Source: Caulobacter endophyticus | Lineage (GTDB): Bacteria; Pseudomonadota; Alphaproteobacteria; Caulobacterales; Caulobacteraceae | Direction of reading: 5' to 3' | Assembly (NCBI RefSeq): GCF_029543245.1 | Contig: NZ_JARQWV010000014.1 | Coordinates: 62,001 to 126,000 of the forward strand | Length of the DNA stretch: 64,000 nucleotides | Shown: in pieces, positions 32,642 through 41,599 of the stretch | Position numbering within the stretch: the stretch's first letter is position 1 | How the letters are laid out: every line of letters begins with the position of its first letter | The notes under the pieces: generated by a model | What the model saw: the letters and a program-made list of their open reading frames with translations, nothing else | What the model was told of the DNA's origin: nothing | The model's database searches: none | Program-made: the position numbers and the translations under genes

Positions 32642-33832
32642 ATGACCTTCCGCACCCTCGACACCGCCGATCTCGCCGGCAAGCGCGCCCTGGTCCGGGT
32701 GGACTTCAATGTCCCCGTCGACGGCGGCAAGGTGTCGGACGACACCCGCCTGCGCGCGGCCCTGCCGACCATCGCCTTCCTGTCGAAGGCCGGCGCCAAG
32801 GTGGTGCTGCTGGCCCACTTCGACCGCCCCAAGGGCAAGGTCGTGCCGGAGATGAGCCTCGGCTTCGTGGCCGAGCCGCTGAGCAAGCTGCTGGAGCAGC
32901 CGGTGGCCTTCGCCAGCGACTGCATCGGCCCTGAAGCCGCCAAGGTCGTCGACGGCCTGGAGAACGGCGGCGTGGCCCTGCTGGAGAACGTCCGCTTCCA
33001 CGCCGGCGAGGAAAAGAACGACGCCGCGTTCGCCGCCGCCCTGGCCGCCAACGGCGACGTCTACGTCAACGACGCCTTCAGCGCCGCCCACCGCGCCCAC
33101 GCCTCGACCGAGGGCCTGGCCAAGCTGCTGCCGGCCTATCCGGGCCTGGCCATGCAGCGCGAGCTGGAAGCCCTGGACGCCGCCCTCGGCAACCCCAAGA
33201 AGCCGGTGATCGGCATCGTCGGCGGCTCGAAGGTCTCGACCAAGCTTGATCTGCTCAACAACCTGGTCGCCAAGCTCGACCGCCTGGCCATCGGCGGCGG
33301 CATGGCCAACACCTTCCTGTTCGCCCAGGGCCACGACGTCGGCGGCTCGCTCTGCGAAAAGGACCTGGCCGACACCGCCCGCGAGATCATGAAGAAGGCC
33401 GACGCCGCCGGCTGCGAACTGCTGCTGCCGGTCGACGTGGTGGTGGCCAAGAAGGTCGCTCCGGGCGTCGAAACGGCCGTCCGCCAGCTGAACGAAGTGC
33501 AGGCCGACGACCTGATCCTCGACGCCGGTCCGGAGAGCGCCAAGAAGCTGCTGGCGGCCATGGACCAAAGCGTCACCTTGATCTGGAACGGCCCGCTGGG
33601 CGTGTTCGAGGTGCAACCTTTCGACGAAGCGACCGTTTCGGCGGCGAAACACGCCGCGTCTCTCGCTAAATCGGGTAAGATCGTGGCGGTCGCTGGCGGC
33701 GGTGATACCGTCGCGGCGTTGAACCACGCAGGCGTGTCGGCCGACTTCACCTTCGTCTCGACGGCGGGCGGCGCGTTCCTGGAATGGATGGAGGGCAAGA
33801 CGCTTCCGGGCGTCGCGGCTCTCGAAGCCTAA
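32642..33832 (+). CDS. pgk: Phosphoglycerate kinase
   Basis: 396 aa. N-terminal substrate block [12 protein letters not shown], then AHFDRPKGK and [16 protein letters not shown]-terminal nucleotide block [12 protein letters not shown] and [15 protein letters not shown]. It moves a phosphate from 1,3-bisphosphoglycerate to ADP. Follows gap after a terminator and repeat. The 206-nt gap to fba holds a CGCCCCG/CGGGGCG hairpin (33892-33912) but no T-tract. Confidence 0.97.
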   Translation: MTFRTLDTADLAGKRALVRVDFNVPVDGGKVSDDTRLRAALPTIAFLSKAGAKVVLLAHFDRPKGKVVPEMSLGFVAEPLSKLLEQPVAFASDCIGPEAAKVVDGLENGGVALLENVRFHAGEEKNDAAFAAALAANGDVYVNDAFSAAHRAHASTEGLAKLLPAYPGLAMQRELEALDAALGNPKKPVIGIVGGSKVSTKLDLLNNLVAKLDRLAIGGGMANTFLFAQGHDVGGSLCEKDLADTAREIMKKADAAGCELLLPVDVVVAKKVAPGVETAVRQLNEVQADDLILDAGPESAKKLLAAMDQSVTLIWNGPLGVFEVQPFDEATVSAAKHAASLAKSGKIVAVAGGGDTVAALNHAGVSADFTFVSTAGGAFLEWMEGKTLPGVAALEA

Positions 33833-34038
33833 AGGGAGGATCCCGGCGAGCCGAAGACGGCCACGGGACCATCGGAAAAGTCGGAACGCCCCGCCCCGAG
33901 CCTTTCGGGGCGCGGGCCTCCGCTCTCGGGACGCCGGACGAGGAACCGGCCCCGGGATCCAAGGGCAAAGAGCGCAAAAGCGCCGCGCCCCAAAAACAAG
34001 AACCAATCCAACGACTTCAAAGCTTGCAGGAGAAATAC

Positions 34039-35130
34039 GTGGCGAGGATCACGCTTAGGCAGTTGCTGGATCATGCGGCGGAGCATGAATACGGGCTGCC
34101 CGCCTTCAACATCAACAACATGGAACAGGGCCTGGCCATCATGGAGGCCGCCGACGCGGTCGACAGCCCGGTCATCATCCAGGCCTCGCGCGGTGCGCGC
34201 AACTACGCCAACGACATCATGTTGGCCAAGATGATCGACGCCCTGGTCGACATCTACCCGCACATCCCGGTCTGCATGCACCAGGACCACGGCAATGGCC
34301 CGGCGACCTGCGCCACGGCGATCCAGTACGGCTTCACCTCGGTGATGATGGACGGCTCGTTGATGGAGGACGCCAAGACCCCCGCCAGCTACGAGTACAA
34401 CGTCGAGGTCACCCGCCGGGTGGTCGAGATGGCCCACGCCTGCGGCGTGTCGGTCGAGGGCGAGCTGGGCGTGCTGGGCTCGCTGGAGACCGGCATGGGC
34501 GAGGCCGAGGACGGCCACGGCTTCGAAGGCAAGCTGTCGCACGACGAGCTGCTGACCGATCCGGATCAGGCCGTCGACTTCGTGCAGGCCACCGGCGTCG
34601 ACGCCCTGGCGATCGCGATGGGCACCAGCCACGGCGCCTACAAGTTCACGCGCAAGCCGGACGGCGACGTCCTGGCCATGAACGTGATCGAGGAAATCCA
34701 CCGCCGCCTGCCCAACACCCACCTGGTGATGCACGGCTCGTCGTCGGTGCCGCAGGACCTGCAGGACATCATCAACGCCTATGGCGGCGAGATGCCCCAG
34801 ACCTGGGGCGTGCCGGTCGAAGAGATCCAGCGCGGCATCAAGCACGGCGTGCGCAAGATCAACGTCGACACCGACAACCGCATGGCCATCACCGGCGCCA
34901 TCCGCAAGCTGCTGATCGAGAAGCCGCAGGAGTTCGACCCGCGCGCCTATCTCAAGCCGGCCAAGGAAGCCATGCGCAAGGTCTGCCAGGCGCGCTTCGA
35001 GCAGTTCGGTTCGGCCGGCCACGCCGGCAAGATCCGCGCGATCTCGACCGCGGCCATGGCCAAGCGTTACATCTCGGGCGAGCTGAACGCCAAGTTCGGC
35101 GCTCCGGCCGGCAAGGCCGCCGCCGAGTAA
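34039..35130 (+). CDS. fba: Fructose-bisphosphate aldolase, class II
   Basis: 363 aa from the GTG at 34039, preceded by AGGAGA; upstream in-frame sequence is not aldolase-like. Class II zinc aldolase of the Calvin-cycle subtype: zinc and catalytic residues in [22 protein letters not shown] and [10 protein letters not shown], with the late block [16 protein letters not shown]. It splits fructose 1,6-bisphosphate in glycolysis or joins the trioses in gluconeogenesis. Last of the gap-pgk-fba row. Confidence 0.96.
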   Translation: MARITLRQLLDHAAEHEYGLPAFNINNMEQGLAIMEAADAVDSPVIIQASRGARNYANDIMLAKMIDALVDIYPHIPVCMHQDHGNGPATCATAIQYGFTSVMMDGSLMEDAKTPASYEYNVEVTRRVVEMAHACGVSVEGELGVLGSLETGMGEAEDGHGFEGKLSHDELLTDPDQAVDFVQATGVDALAIAMGTSHGAYKFTRKPDGDVLAMNVIEEIHRRLPNTHLVMHGSSSVPQDLQDIINAYGGEMPQTWGVPVEEIQRGIKHGVRKINVDTDNRMAITGAIRKLLIEKPQEFDPRAYLKPAKEAMRKVCQARFEQFGSAGHAGKIRAISTAAMAKRYISGELNAKFGAPAGKAAAE

Positions 35131-35155
35131 GCCTTTCCGCCCGCGCGGAAACGAG

Positions 35156-35186
35156 GGCCCTTCCGGTTCGCCGGGAGGGCCTTTTT
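35156..35186 (+). terminator. Terminator after fba
   Basis: GGCCCTTCCGG-ttcg-CCGGGAGGGCC, an 11-bp stem with one G-T wobble and a TTCG tetraloop, followed by TTTTT. Strong intrinsic terminator, 26 nt after the stop codon. Confidence 0.92.
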
Positions 35187-35219
35187 CGTGGGGTCAGGGC
35201 CCGATCGGACGCGGCTGGG

Positions 35220-35915
35220 TCAGATCGCGGCCAGCCGGTTCAGGGCGGCGCCGGCGAGGCCGCACAACAGCACGCCGCCCAGGTACCACAGGCCCACGAA
35301 TACGAAGGTCGAGTGCGGGCAGTGCAGGCCGTAGACGCTGGCGGCCAGGCCGCCGGCGAAGACGCCGGCCGCGAAGCCGGCCAGGATCGGCCGCTCGGTC
35401 TCGACGCCGCGCAGCACCGTCAGGGCCAGCAGCAGGGTCGGCAGGGCCAGGGCGACGATATTGAAGAAGCACGCCCCCACCGAGGCCGGCGAGAACAGCC
35501 GCGCCAGCTTGGCGGGCTCTAGCTGCGTCGCCTCGGTCACGCCGCCGACGGCGAAGACCAGCAGCGCGATGACGGCCACGACGATCGCCGTGGGCGCCGG
35601 CGGCCCCCGGCGGATCAGCCGGGCCAGGCCGTCGAAGCCCGCGGCCGCCAGGGCGGCGGTATAGGCCATCTTCAGCCAGAAGAACGGTTGCTGGTGCGCG
35701 GCCTCGATGTCCGGCCGCAGATCCAGCCAGAAGAGCACCAGCAGCAGGGCGGCCAGGCCGCCCGCGACGCCGATCTCGGCCAGGCGCCAGGCCGGCCGCG
35801 TGGCTGTCGGCCGCCACGTCGACGCAGGCGTCCGGACGGCGAGCACGCCGTCGTCATAGGTCGCGTCGTCGAAGGCCAACCGCTCCCCCCCCCCGCAACA
35901 GGCTTGTTCTGTCAC
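35220..35915 (-). CDS. DUF1109/NrsF-like membrane protein, N-terminus uncertain
   Basis: 231 aa. From residue about 40 on it matches DUF1109 (NrsF-type anti-sigma factors): LRPDIEAAHQQPFFWLKMAYTAALAAAG, six transmembrane helices, and the conserved periplasmic Cys in YGLHCPHSTFVF with GVLLCGLAG. NrsF holds an ECF sigma factor (SigF type) at the membrane in Caulobacter and releases it on stress. No sigma factor gene is adjacent here. The N-terminal 35 residues are unlike the usual start of the family, and codons 8-11 run through a homopolymer of ten G (minus strand), so a frameshift or phase variation is possible. Confidence 0.75.
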   Translation of the reverse strand: MTEQACCGGGERLAFDDATYDDGVLAVRTPASTWRPTATRPAWRLAEIGVAGGLAALLLVLFWLDLRPDIEAAHQQPFFWLKMAYTAALAAAGFDGLARLIRRGPPAPTAIVVAVIALLVFAVGGVTEATQLEPAKLARLFSPASVGACFFNIVALALPTLLLALTVLRGVETERPILAGFAAGVFAGGLAASVYGLHCPHSTFVFVGLWYLGGVLLCGLAGAALNRLAAI

Positions 35916-36090
35916 CGCCCGTCCCCTGGCGGCGCGCTCGTGAGAGGCGATCTCAAAAGCCGGGCGAATGCGTAAAGGTTAGGCAGAGGAAGTCAATACC
36001 GCCGTTCTGCGAGAACTGTGGAGCGCCTGTGGACGCCATATCAATGCACGGCTGAGCGGCGCCAAACTTCGCGAGCGCACGCCCAGCGCC

Positions 36091-36474
36091 TCACGCGGAG
36101 GCGGAAACTGGCGGACGTCGACGCCGGTCGAGCAACACCGCCAGGCCGACGCCCGCCGCGTAGCACGCCAGGTCCTTGAGATCGAAAACGCCGCCGAACA
36201 CCACCCGCGCCCAACGGCTGCCGCCCAGGCCGACGAGGTCGAGAACGTGAAGGGCCTGGCCGATCTCAATCGCCGCGCCCAGCCCGAAGGCCGCCGCAGC
36301 GGCCGCGCCTCGGCCCCGCGAGGTCAGGCCGCGCACGGCGAAATAGACCATCGCCGTGGCCAGCACGTCGCCCAGATAGGGCCGCACGAAGGCGTCGCGC
36401 ACGAACAGCGCGATCACCACCTCGATGACGAACAGCGCGATGGCGATAGCCAGATGACCCGATCGAATCCGCAT
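36091..36474 (-). CDS. DUF2809-like membrane protein
   Basis: 127 aa from the ATG at 36474, preceded by GGGAGAGG. Four hydrophobic segments. The pattern YLGDVLATAMVYFAVRGL near residue 33 and AIEIGQALHVLDLVGLGGSR near residue 70 resemble DUF2809/VanZ-like proteins. No catalytic motif known for this family. Between two other membrane protein genes on the same strand, 45 nt from the next. Confidence 0.7.
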   Translation of the reverse strand: MRIRSGHLAIAIALFVIEVVIALFVRDAFVRPYLGDVLATAMVYFAVRGLTSRGRGAAAAAAFGLGAAIEIGQALHVLDLVGLGGSRWARVVFGGVFDLKDLACYAAGVGLAVLLDRRRRPPVSASA

Positions 36475-36518
36475 GACCTCTCCCGACGCGAAGCCGGGAG
36501 AAGGCCGCGCCGAGACGG

Positions 36519-37091
36519 TCAGTGCAAGGTGGGACGAACGGGCTGGCGACGCCACAGCTGGGCGGTCAGGGCGTTGGCCACGCCCAGCCAGCCCAGATCG
36601 GGCGCCGAGGCCCCGCCGACCTTGCGAGCCTCGACAGCGTAGGCGGCCGAGGCGCCCAGCGAGGCGGTGGCCACGGCCAGCTGCCCGCCGCCGCGCTTCG
36701 TGCCGAACGCCAGCCACAGGGCGTTGAAGCCCTGGGTCAGGCTCCACAGGGTGAGCGCCCGAGTGCGGGCCGGGCTGGACGGCGCGTTCCAGGTGCGAAG
36801 ACCCGACAGGGTCATGGCGATGAACAACGGCGGCAGCAGCAGGCTGGTCAGCGGCTTGGGCTGATGGGCGACCGGCTCGTGCATCTCGGCATAGCCGACC
36901 GCATACTCCTCGTCGTCGATCACCCGCTCGTGGCGACGGCCCAGCAGCGTCGCAGCCAGGATCGCGCCGCCCGCCAGGGCCAAGCCTATGGCCAGCTGAG
37001 CGCCGGCGCTGTTGCCGCTGGTGTCCGGCTGGAACGCTTCGCGGCCGGCCAGGGCGCGGGGGGCGTACGGCTTGCCGGGGGTGATGCGCAT
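36519..37091 (-). CDS. Membrane protein, distant TspO/MBR-like
   Basis: 190 aa. One hydrophobic segment near residue 32-50, a polar loop with acidic residues, then three to four more (about 82-98, 113-130, 138-150, 160-178). Spacing of WSLTQGFNALWLAFG and LGWLGVANALTAQLW recalls TspO (W...QL.LN..W, then W...A..LN...W), but the match is weak. May instead be an unassigned membrane family. Probably in the same transcription unit as the DUF2809-like gene downstream. Confidence 0.55.
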   Translation of the reverse strand: MRITPGKPYAPRALAGREAFQPDTSGNSAGAQLAIGLALAGGAILAATLLGRRHERVIDDEEYAVGYAEMHEPVAHQPKPLTSLLLPPLFIAMTLSGLRTWNAPSSPARTRALTLWSLTQGFNALWLAFGTKRGGGQLAVATASLGASAAYAVEARKVGGASAPDLGWLGVANALTAQLWRRQPVRPTLH

Positions 37092-37249
37092 TGACGGACT
37101 CCTCGTTAACTCGGAACCCTAAACCGTCCAGTTTCCGGCTTGGTTCCAGATGAACAGCGCCCCCGCGCCCATCCTGCAACGTCCCGCGCGCGTCGTCGAG
37201 GTCAAGGCGGAGCGATCGCAATTCAACCTCTAGGCGCACACCTCACGCA

Positions 37250-37909
37250 TTGCTAAACCCCAAGCAAAAGGGGGACGTAGCGATCCGCAAAAAACGCCTG
37301 ACACGATGGACCATCGTAAGCCTGGGCATGGCGGCTCTTGCCGTTGGCGGTGTCGCGGTGGCGGTCATTTTGCATGATCCCCTCGACGCCCCCGCCCATG
37401 CCTCCCGCGAGTGCGGCTTCATCACCGCGCTCGAGGCGAAACGCATGGTTCGTAGCGACGCAGGCGGACCGGTCCCGTTCGAGATCTGGCGCGCCGAGGA
37501 TGCAACTGGCGGCCCGCCACGCCCCCGCCATACGCCAAGCCGCGACGCCCCCTGGTGGGCGAGCCTGGTTCTGCGCACGGCGCCCAGGTCGGCGCCGCCG
37601 ATCAATTGCGCCGCCCAGATGAACGCGGCCGGGATCCCGCGCGTGCTGAAGTACAACGACGGCCCCACCCGGCAGATCGACCGCCAGCGGTACTCCCGCA
37701 TCGTCTTTTCACCCGGCGATCGCTACGCCCTGTCGCAGGTCTCGTTCTGCCATCTCGACGACAATGGCTGGGACGAAGAGAGCCGGCTCTGGATCTGGCG
37801 TCGCGAGGGCGGGGGCTGGACGCCGATCCTCGGTGACAGCATCCAGGCCGTCTATGAAATGCCCCGGTTTCAGCCGCCGATGCGCTGCTTTCAGCGGCCG
37901 GACGGCTGA
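37250..37909 (+). CDS. Hypothetical membrane-anchored periplasmic protein
   Basis: Up to 219 aa. One N-terminal membrane helix (about 20-41 from the TTG at 37250) follows a basic stretch (RKKRLTRW), then a polar domain with four or five Cys (ECGFITALEA, INCAAQMN, SFCHLDDN, MRCFQRPDG) that could be disulphide-bonded in the periplasm. The start is uncertain: no good RBS is seen, and the ATG at 37328 would remove part of the helix. No family recognised. Confidence 0.55.
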   Translation: MLNPKQKGDVAIRKKRLTRWTIVSLGMAALAVGGVAVAVILHDPLDAPAHASRECGFITALEAKRMVRSDAGGPVPFEIWRAEDATGGPPRPRHTPSRDAPWWASLVLRTAPRSAPPINCAAQMNAAGIPRVLKYNDGPTRQIDRQRYSRIVFSPGDRYALSQVSFCHLDDNGWDEESRLWIWRREGGGWTPILGDSIQAVYEMPRFQPPMRCFQRPDG

Positions 37910-37916
37910 AACGCGC

Positions 37917-38888
37917 CTAACGCGGCAGCAGCGAGATCGCCGTGCTGGCCACGGTGCTGACCGGCAGGGCCTTGAGGTCTGGCGACTTGATCACCGCCAC
38001 GTGGCCGCGCGGGCCGCACAGGGCCGGGTCCGAGGCGTCGGAGAACAGAGCGATGGTCGGCGCGCCGGCGGCGGCCAGCAGGTGGGTCGGGCCGGTGTCG
38101 TTGCCGACCACCAGGGCGGCCTTGGCCCCCAGCACCGCAAGCTGGGCGAAATCGGTGCGGCCGGTGAGGTCGCGGGCCTGGCCGGCCGCCTTCTGGATCT
38201 GGCGAGCCATGGCGCTTTCCTGCGGACCGCCGATGATGACGATGTCCAGGCCCTTGGACTTCAGGAGGGCCGCCAGCTGGGCGTAGCTCTCGACCGGCCA
38301 GCGCTTCTCGGGCCGGTGGGCCGAGCCGCCGGGCACCAGCAGCACGTAGGGCTTGGGCGTCACCGCGCCGGCGACCGGGCGGGCGTCCTTATGCTTGCGC
38401 AGGATCCACGACAGGTCCGGCGGCGGGGCGCTGCCCGGCTCGGTGGGCGCGTCGGGCCAGATGCCGGCCTGGCGCAGCTGGTCGGCGTGACGCTCCAGCG
38501 TGTGCATGTGCTGGCGGGCGCGGCCGCGCTGGGGCAGGCTGGCGCCCTTGGCGATGCCCGACCACTGCGGCGGGAACGGGCGCAGGGCCTGGAAGTACCA
38601 GCCGGTGCGGTTGTTGGTCTGCAGGTCGTAGACGCGGTCGTACTTGGCCTTGCGGATGCGGCCCAGCATCTTGAACAGGTCGCCCGCGTCGCTGGGACGG
38701 CCGTCCACCTCGACGGCGTTGAAATAGGGCGACAGGCGGGCCAGGGCCTCGAACGGCGGGGTGGTCAGAAGGGTGATCCTGGCGCGCGGATGCGCCTCAC
38801 GGATCTTTTTCATCGCCGCCAGGGCCAGGACGAAATCGCCCAGCGCGCCCAGCTTGATGACCAGGACCTTCTTGATCTCCTTGCTCAA
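37917..38888 (-). CDS. Glycosyltransferase family 9 (heptosyltransferase-like)
   Basis: 323 aa. GT-B fold of ADP-heptose:LPS heptosyltransferases: N-terminal KVLVIKLGALGDFVLALAA, then LLVPGGSAHRPEKRWPVESY, and the donor-binding VVGNDTGPTHLLAAAGAPTI. Expected to add a sugar to lipopolysaccharide core at the inner face of the membrane. Its start overlaps the stop of the upstream GT4 gene by 4 nt, so the two are coupled and probably work on the same glycan. Confidence 0.9.
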   Translation of the reverse strand: MSKEIKKVLVIKLGALGDFVLALAAMKKIREAHPRARITLLTTPPFEALARLSPYFNAVEVDGRPSDAGDLFKMLGRIRKAKYDRVYDLQTNNRTGWYFQALRPFPPQWSGIAKGASLPQRGRARQHMHTLERHADQLRQAGIWPDAPTEPGSAPPPDLSWILRKHKDARPVAGAVTPKPYVLLVPGGSAHRPEKRWPVESYAQLAALLKSKGLDIVIIGGPQESAMARQIQKAAGQARDLTGRTDFAQLAVLGAKAALVVGNDTGPTHLLAAAGAPTIALFSDASDPALCGPRGHVAVIKSPDLKALPVSTVASTAISLLPR

Positions 38889-40081
38889 CCCTTAGACTCC
38901 ACAACCCCCGCCCCGTTCCCCCGGGCGGCCATGACGCGCGCATAGACCTTAAGGGTCGCATCGACCATCGCGTCCACAGAATACAACCGTCGCGCACGGG
39001 CGCGCGCCGCCATGCCCATCGCCTGGCGCCCGGCCGCGCCCGCCTCGCAGGCGTCGTTCAGGGCCTGGGCCCAGGCCTCGACGTCGCCGGGCGCGGCCAG
39101 CCAGCCGGTCTCGCCGGGGATCACCGTCTCGCGCGTCGCGCCATGATCGGCGGCGATCACCGGGCGGCCCATGACCTGGGGCTCCACCGCCGTGCGGCCG
39201 AAGGCCTCCGGCTCCAGAGACGGGGCGATGGCCAGGTCGGCCAGCAGATAGGCGGCCGGCATGTCGTCGCAGTGACCGACCAGCTTGACGCTGTCTTCCA
39301 GACCCGCCTGGGCGATCATGTGCTCCAGCTCGGCGCGGTAGCCCTTGCGTCCCTGGTCGTCGCCGGCCAGAAGCAGCAGCACGCGGGCGTCGCCCAGCGC
39401 CTTCAGCCGCGCCACCGCCTGGATCGCCAGGCCCTGGCCTTTCCAGCGGGTCAGGCGGCCGGCCAGCAGCACCTTCAGCCGGCGCTCGTCAGGGGCCACG
39501 CCCCAGGCCTTGCGCAGGGCCTCGACCCGCTCGGCCGAGACGAACCCGGGCTCGAAGCGGGCAAGGTCCACCCCGCGCGGGATGGCCACCACCTTGTCGG
39601 GGTGGATGCCGTGCTCGGCGATGACGTGGGCGCGGGTGAACTCGGAATTGGCGATCACGAGGTCGCCCTTGGTCATGACCGCATTGTACCAGCGCTTCAG
39701 CGCGGACTTGGCGTTGTAGACCCCGTGATAGGTGGCCACGAACGGCACCTTGGTGGCGTGCGCCGCCCACAGGGCCGGAAAGGCCGGGGCGCGCGAGCGC
39801 GCATGCACCAGAGTCACCTTCTCGCGGCGGATCAGGTCGATCAGGCGGGCGGCGTTGCCCAGCATGACCAGCGGGTTCTTCGACTGGGCCGGCATCTGGG
39901 CCAAACGGCCGCCATCTGCCTCCAGCCGCGCAGCCATGCGGCCGCCGCGCGTCGCCACCAGGGCCTTGCCGCCCTGGGCCACCACGCCGTGCGCGACGTC
40001 GATCGTGGTCTGCTCGGCGCCGCCGGTCTCCAGTTCCGGAGTCACCTGCAGCAGGGTGAATTCATCGGGAAGGATGGACAC
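38885..40081 (-). CDS. Glycosyltransferase family 4 protein
   Basis: 398 aa. N-terminal GGAEQTTIDVAHGVVAQGGK, the acceptor-side glycine loop, and C-terminal LAGRLTRWKGQGLAIQAVA with the E-x7-E type donor motif in LEPEAFGRTAVEPQVMG. Retaining nucleotide-sugar glycosyltransferase in the cytoplasm. It is first in a GT4-GT9 pair that overlaps by 4 nt. The pair is probably for lipopolysaccharide core. Divergent from the alpha/beta hydrolase gene. Confidence 0.9.
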   Translation of the reverse strand: MSILPDEFTLLQVTPELETGGAEQTTIDVAHGVVAQGGKALVATRGGRMAARLEADGGRLAQMPAQSKNPLVMLGNAARLIDLIRREKVTLVHARSRAPAFPALWAAHATKVPFVATYHGVYNAKSALKRWYNAVMTKGDLVIANSEFTRAHVIAEHGIHPDKVVAIPRGVDLARFEPGFVSAERVEALRKAWGVAPDERRLKVLLAGRLTRWKGQGLAIQAVARLKALGDARVLLLLAGDDQGRKGYRAELEHMIAQAGLEDSVKLVGHCDDMPAAYLLADLAIAPSLEPEAFGRTAVEPQVMGRPVIAADHGATRETVIPGETGWLAAPGDVEAWAQALNDACEAGAAGRQAMGMAARARARRLYSVDAMVDATLKVYARVMAARGNGAGVVESKG

Positions 40082-40137
40082 GCCGCGCTCTGAAGAGGTT
40101 AGGAGGGGTTAGTTAGCGAAACGAACAAGGCCGCGCC

Positions 40138-41010
40138 ATGACCGAAGTCCGCGATTTCCACCCGCGCGAGGAAAATCAGCGTCTCGCGTACCGCAAGATC
40201 GACGGCGAGGGCCCCACGGTGGTGTGGCTGGGCGGCTTTCACTCCGACATGACCGGCACGAAGGCCCAGGTCCTGGCCGATCAGGCCCTGGCGACGGGCG
40301 GATCCTACGTCCGCTTCGACTATTTCGGCCACGGCGAATCGTCGGGCGCGTTCAGGGACGGCACGATCAGCCGCTGGCGCGCCGACTCTCTAGCCGTCAT
40401 CGACGACCTGACCGAGGGTCCGCTGGTGCTGGTCGGCTCGTCGATGGGCGGCTGGCTGGCCTGCCTGGCCGCCATCGCCCGGCCCGAACGCGTGAAAGCC
40501 CTGGTGCTGATCGCCCCCGCCCCCGACTTCACCGACAAGCTGATGGCGCCCGAGCTGTCCGACGAGGCCAGGGCGGCGATCGCCCGCGACGGCTTCTGGA
40601 TCCGACCGTCCGAATACGACGACGGCGGCTACGCCATCACCCGCGACCTGCTGGAGGACGGCGCCCGCTGGTCGATCCTGCCCGGCCCCGTCCCGATCGA
40701 CGTTCCCGTGCGCGTGCTGCAGGGCGGCGCCGACGCCGACGTGCCGTGGACCCACGCCCTGGAGTTGGCCAACGCCCTGAAGAGCGACGACGTGGTCTTC
40801 TCTCTGATCAAGGACGGCGACCACCGCTTGTCGCGCCCGCAGGACCTGGAGCGCCTGGTCGCCGCCGTGGCCGAGGCCCGGGTGCTGGCCACGCCGGTGG
40901 ACGACGACCCGGTCGCTCGCCGCCTCGCCCGCGCCGCCCGCGCCCGCTCGGCCGGCCAGGCCCCGGCGGCCGCCTGGGCCGCGGCGGACCTGGGGGACGA
41001 GGAGGAGTAG
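40138..41010 (+). CDS. Alpha/beta hydrolase
   Basis: 290 aa. Nucleophile elbow VGSSMGGWLACLA with Ser near residue 102; the oxyanion region WLGGFHSDMTGTKA; RFDYFGHGESSG; and the catalytic His in KDGDHRLSRPQD near residue 225, with an acid in QGGADADVPW. This pattern resembles the ABHD10/palmitoyl-thioesterase-like group. Substrate unknown; cytoplasmic. The C-terminal 45 residues are Ala/Arg-rich, outside the fold. Confidence 0.87.
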   Translation: MTEVRDFHPREENQRLAYRKIDGEGPTVVWLGGFHSDMTGTKAQVLADQALATGGSYVRFDYFGHGESSGAFRDGTISRWRADSLAVIDDLTEGPLVLVGSSMGGWLACLAAIARPERVKALVLIAPAPDFTDKLMAPELSDEARAAIARDGFWIRPSEYDDGGYAITRDLLEDGARWSILPGPVPIDVPVRVLQGGADADVPWTHALELANALKSDDVVFSLIKDGDHRLSRPQDLERLVAAVAEARVLATPVDDDPVARRLARAARARSAGQAPAAAWAAADLGDEEE

Positions 41011-41060
41011 GCGACGGTCGACCCGCCTTGCGCTAGACTGCTCTGCGGAACCGGAAGCGC

Positions 41061-41324
41061 ATGACCAAGCCGTTCACGATAGACCTCGAACCGGACCTCG
41101 ACGATCAGGTCGCGGAAATCGCCCAGGCCATGGACCAGTCAAAGGCCTGGGTGGTCGAACAGGCCGTGCGCGAATTCATCGCTGTTCGTGATTGGCAGGC
41201 GGCGGCGATCGACGAGGGGATTCGTGCGGCTGACGCCGGTGAATTCGCCGAGCATGACGCCGTGGTCGAGTGGATCGCCTCATGGGGCGGCCCCGACGAA
41301 AAGCCCATGCCGAAGTGCGGTTAG
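41061..41324 (+). CDS. Ribbon-helix-helix antitoxin (CopG-like)
   Basis: 87 aa. RHH DNA-binding domain in residues about 4-45 (FTIDLEPDLDDQVAEIAQAM, then KAWVVEQAVREFI) and an acidic C-terminal toxin-binding arm (AADAGEFAEHDAVVEWIASW). Followed by an overlapping ParE-type toxin gene, antitoxin first. Likely autoregulated through the RHH domain. Confidence 0.87.
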   Translation: MTKPFTIDLEPDLDDQVAEIAQAMDQSKAWVVEQAVREFIAVRDWQAAAIDEGIRAADAGEFAEHDAVVEWIASWGGPDEKPMPKCG

Positions 41325-41599
41325 TCTGGACCGCGCCTGCGTTGCGCGACCTTCGTTCAGCACAGGCTTGGATCACCGCCGACAGGCCCAAGGCTGCCGC
41401 GACCCAGGTCGTGCGAGTTCTTGAGAGCGCGACCGGCCTTGTCGCCTTCCCGGATCAAGGCCGCACCGGGCGCCGCCCGGGGACACGCGAAATGGTCGTC
41501 CCCAGGACACCCTTCATCATTGCCTATCGCGTTTCGAAAGACCGGATCGAAATCCTGCGCGTTATGCACGGCGCCCAACGCTGGCCCGACAGCTTCTAG
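41315..41599 (+). CDS. RelE/ParE-family toxin
   Basis: 94 aa from the GTG at 41315 (MRLVWTAPALRDLRSAQAWI), overlapping the antitoxin by 10 nt; longer starts run back into the antitoxin and are not toxin-like. Typical ParE features: TAPALRDL near the start, QGRTGRRPGTREMVV in the middle, and RVMHGAQRWP at the end. Predicted gyrase poison or mRNA interferase. Its stop codon overlaps by 4 nt the end of the convergent epimerase gene. Confidence 0.88.
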   Translation: MRLVWTAPALRDLRSAQAWITADRPKAAATQVVRVLESATGLVAFPDQGRTGRRPGTREMVVPRTPFIIAYRVSKDRIEILRVMHGAQRWPDSF

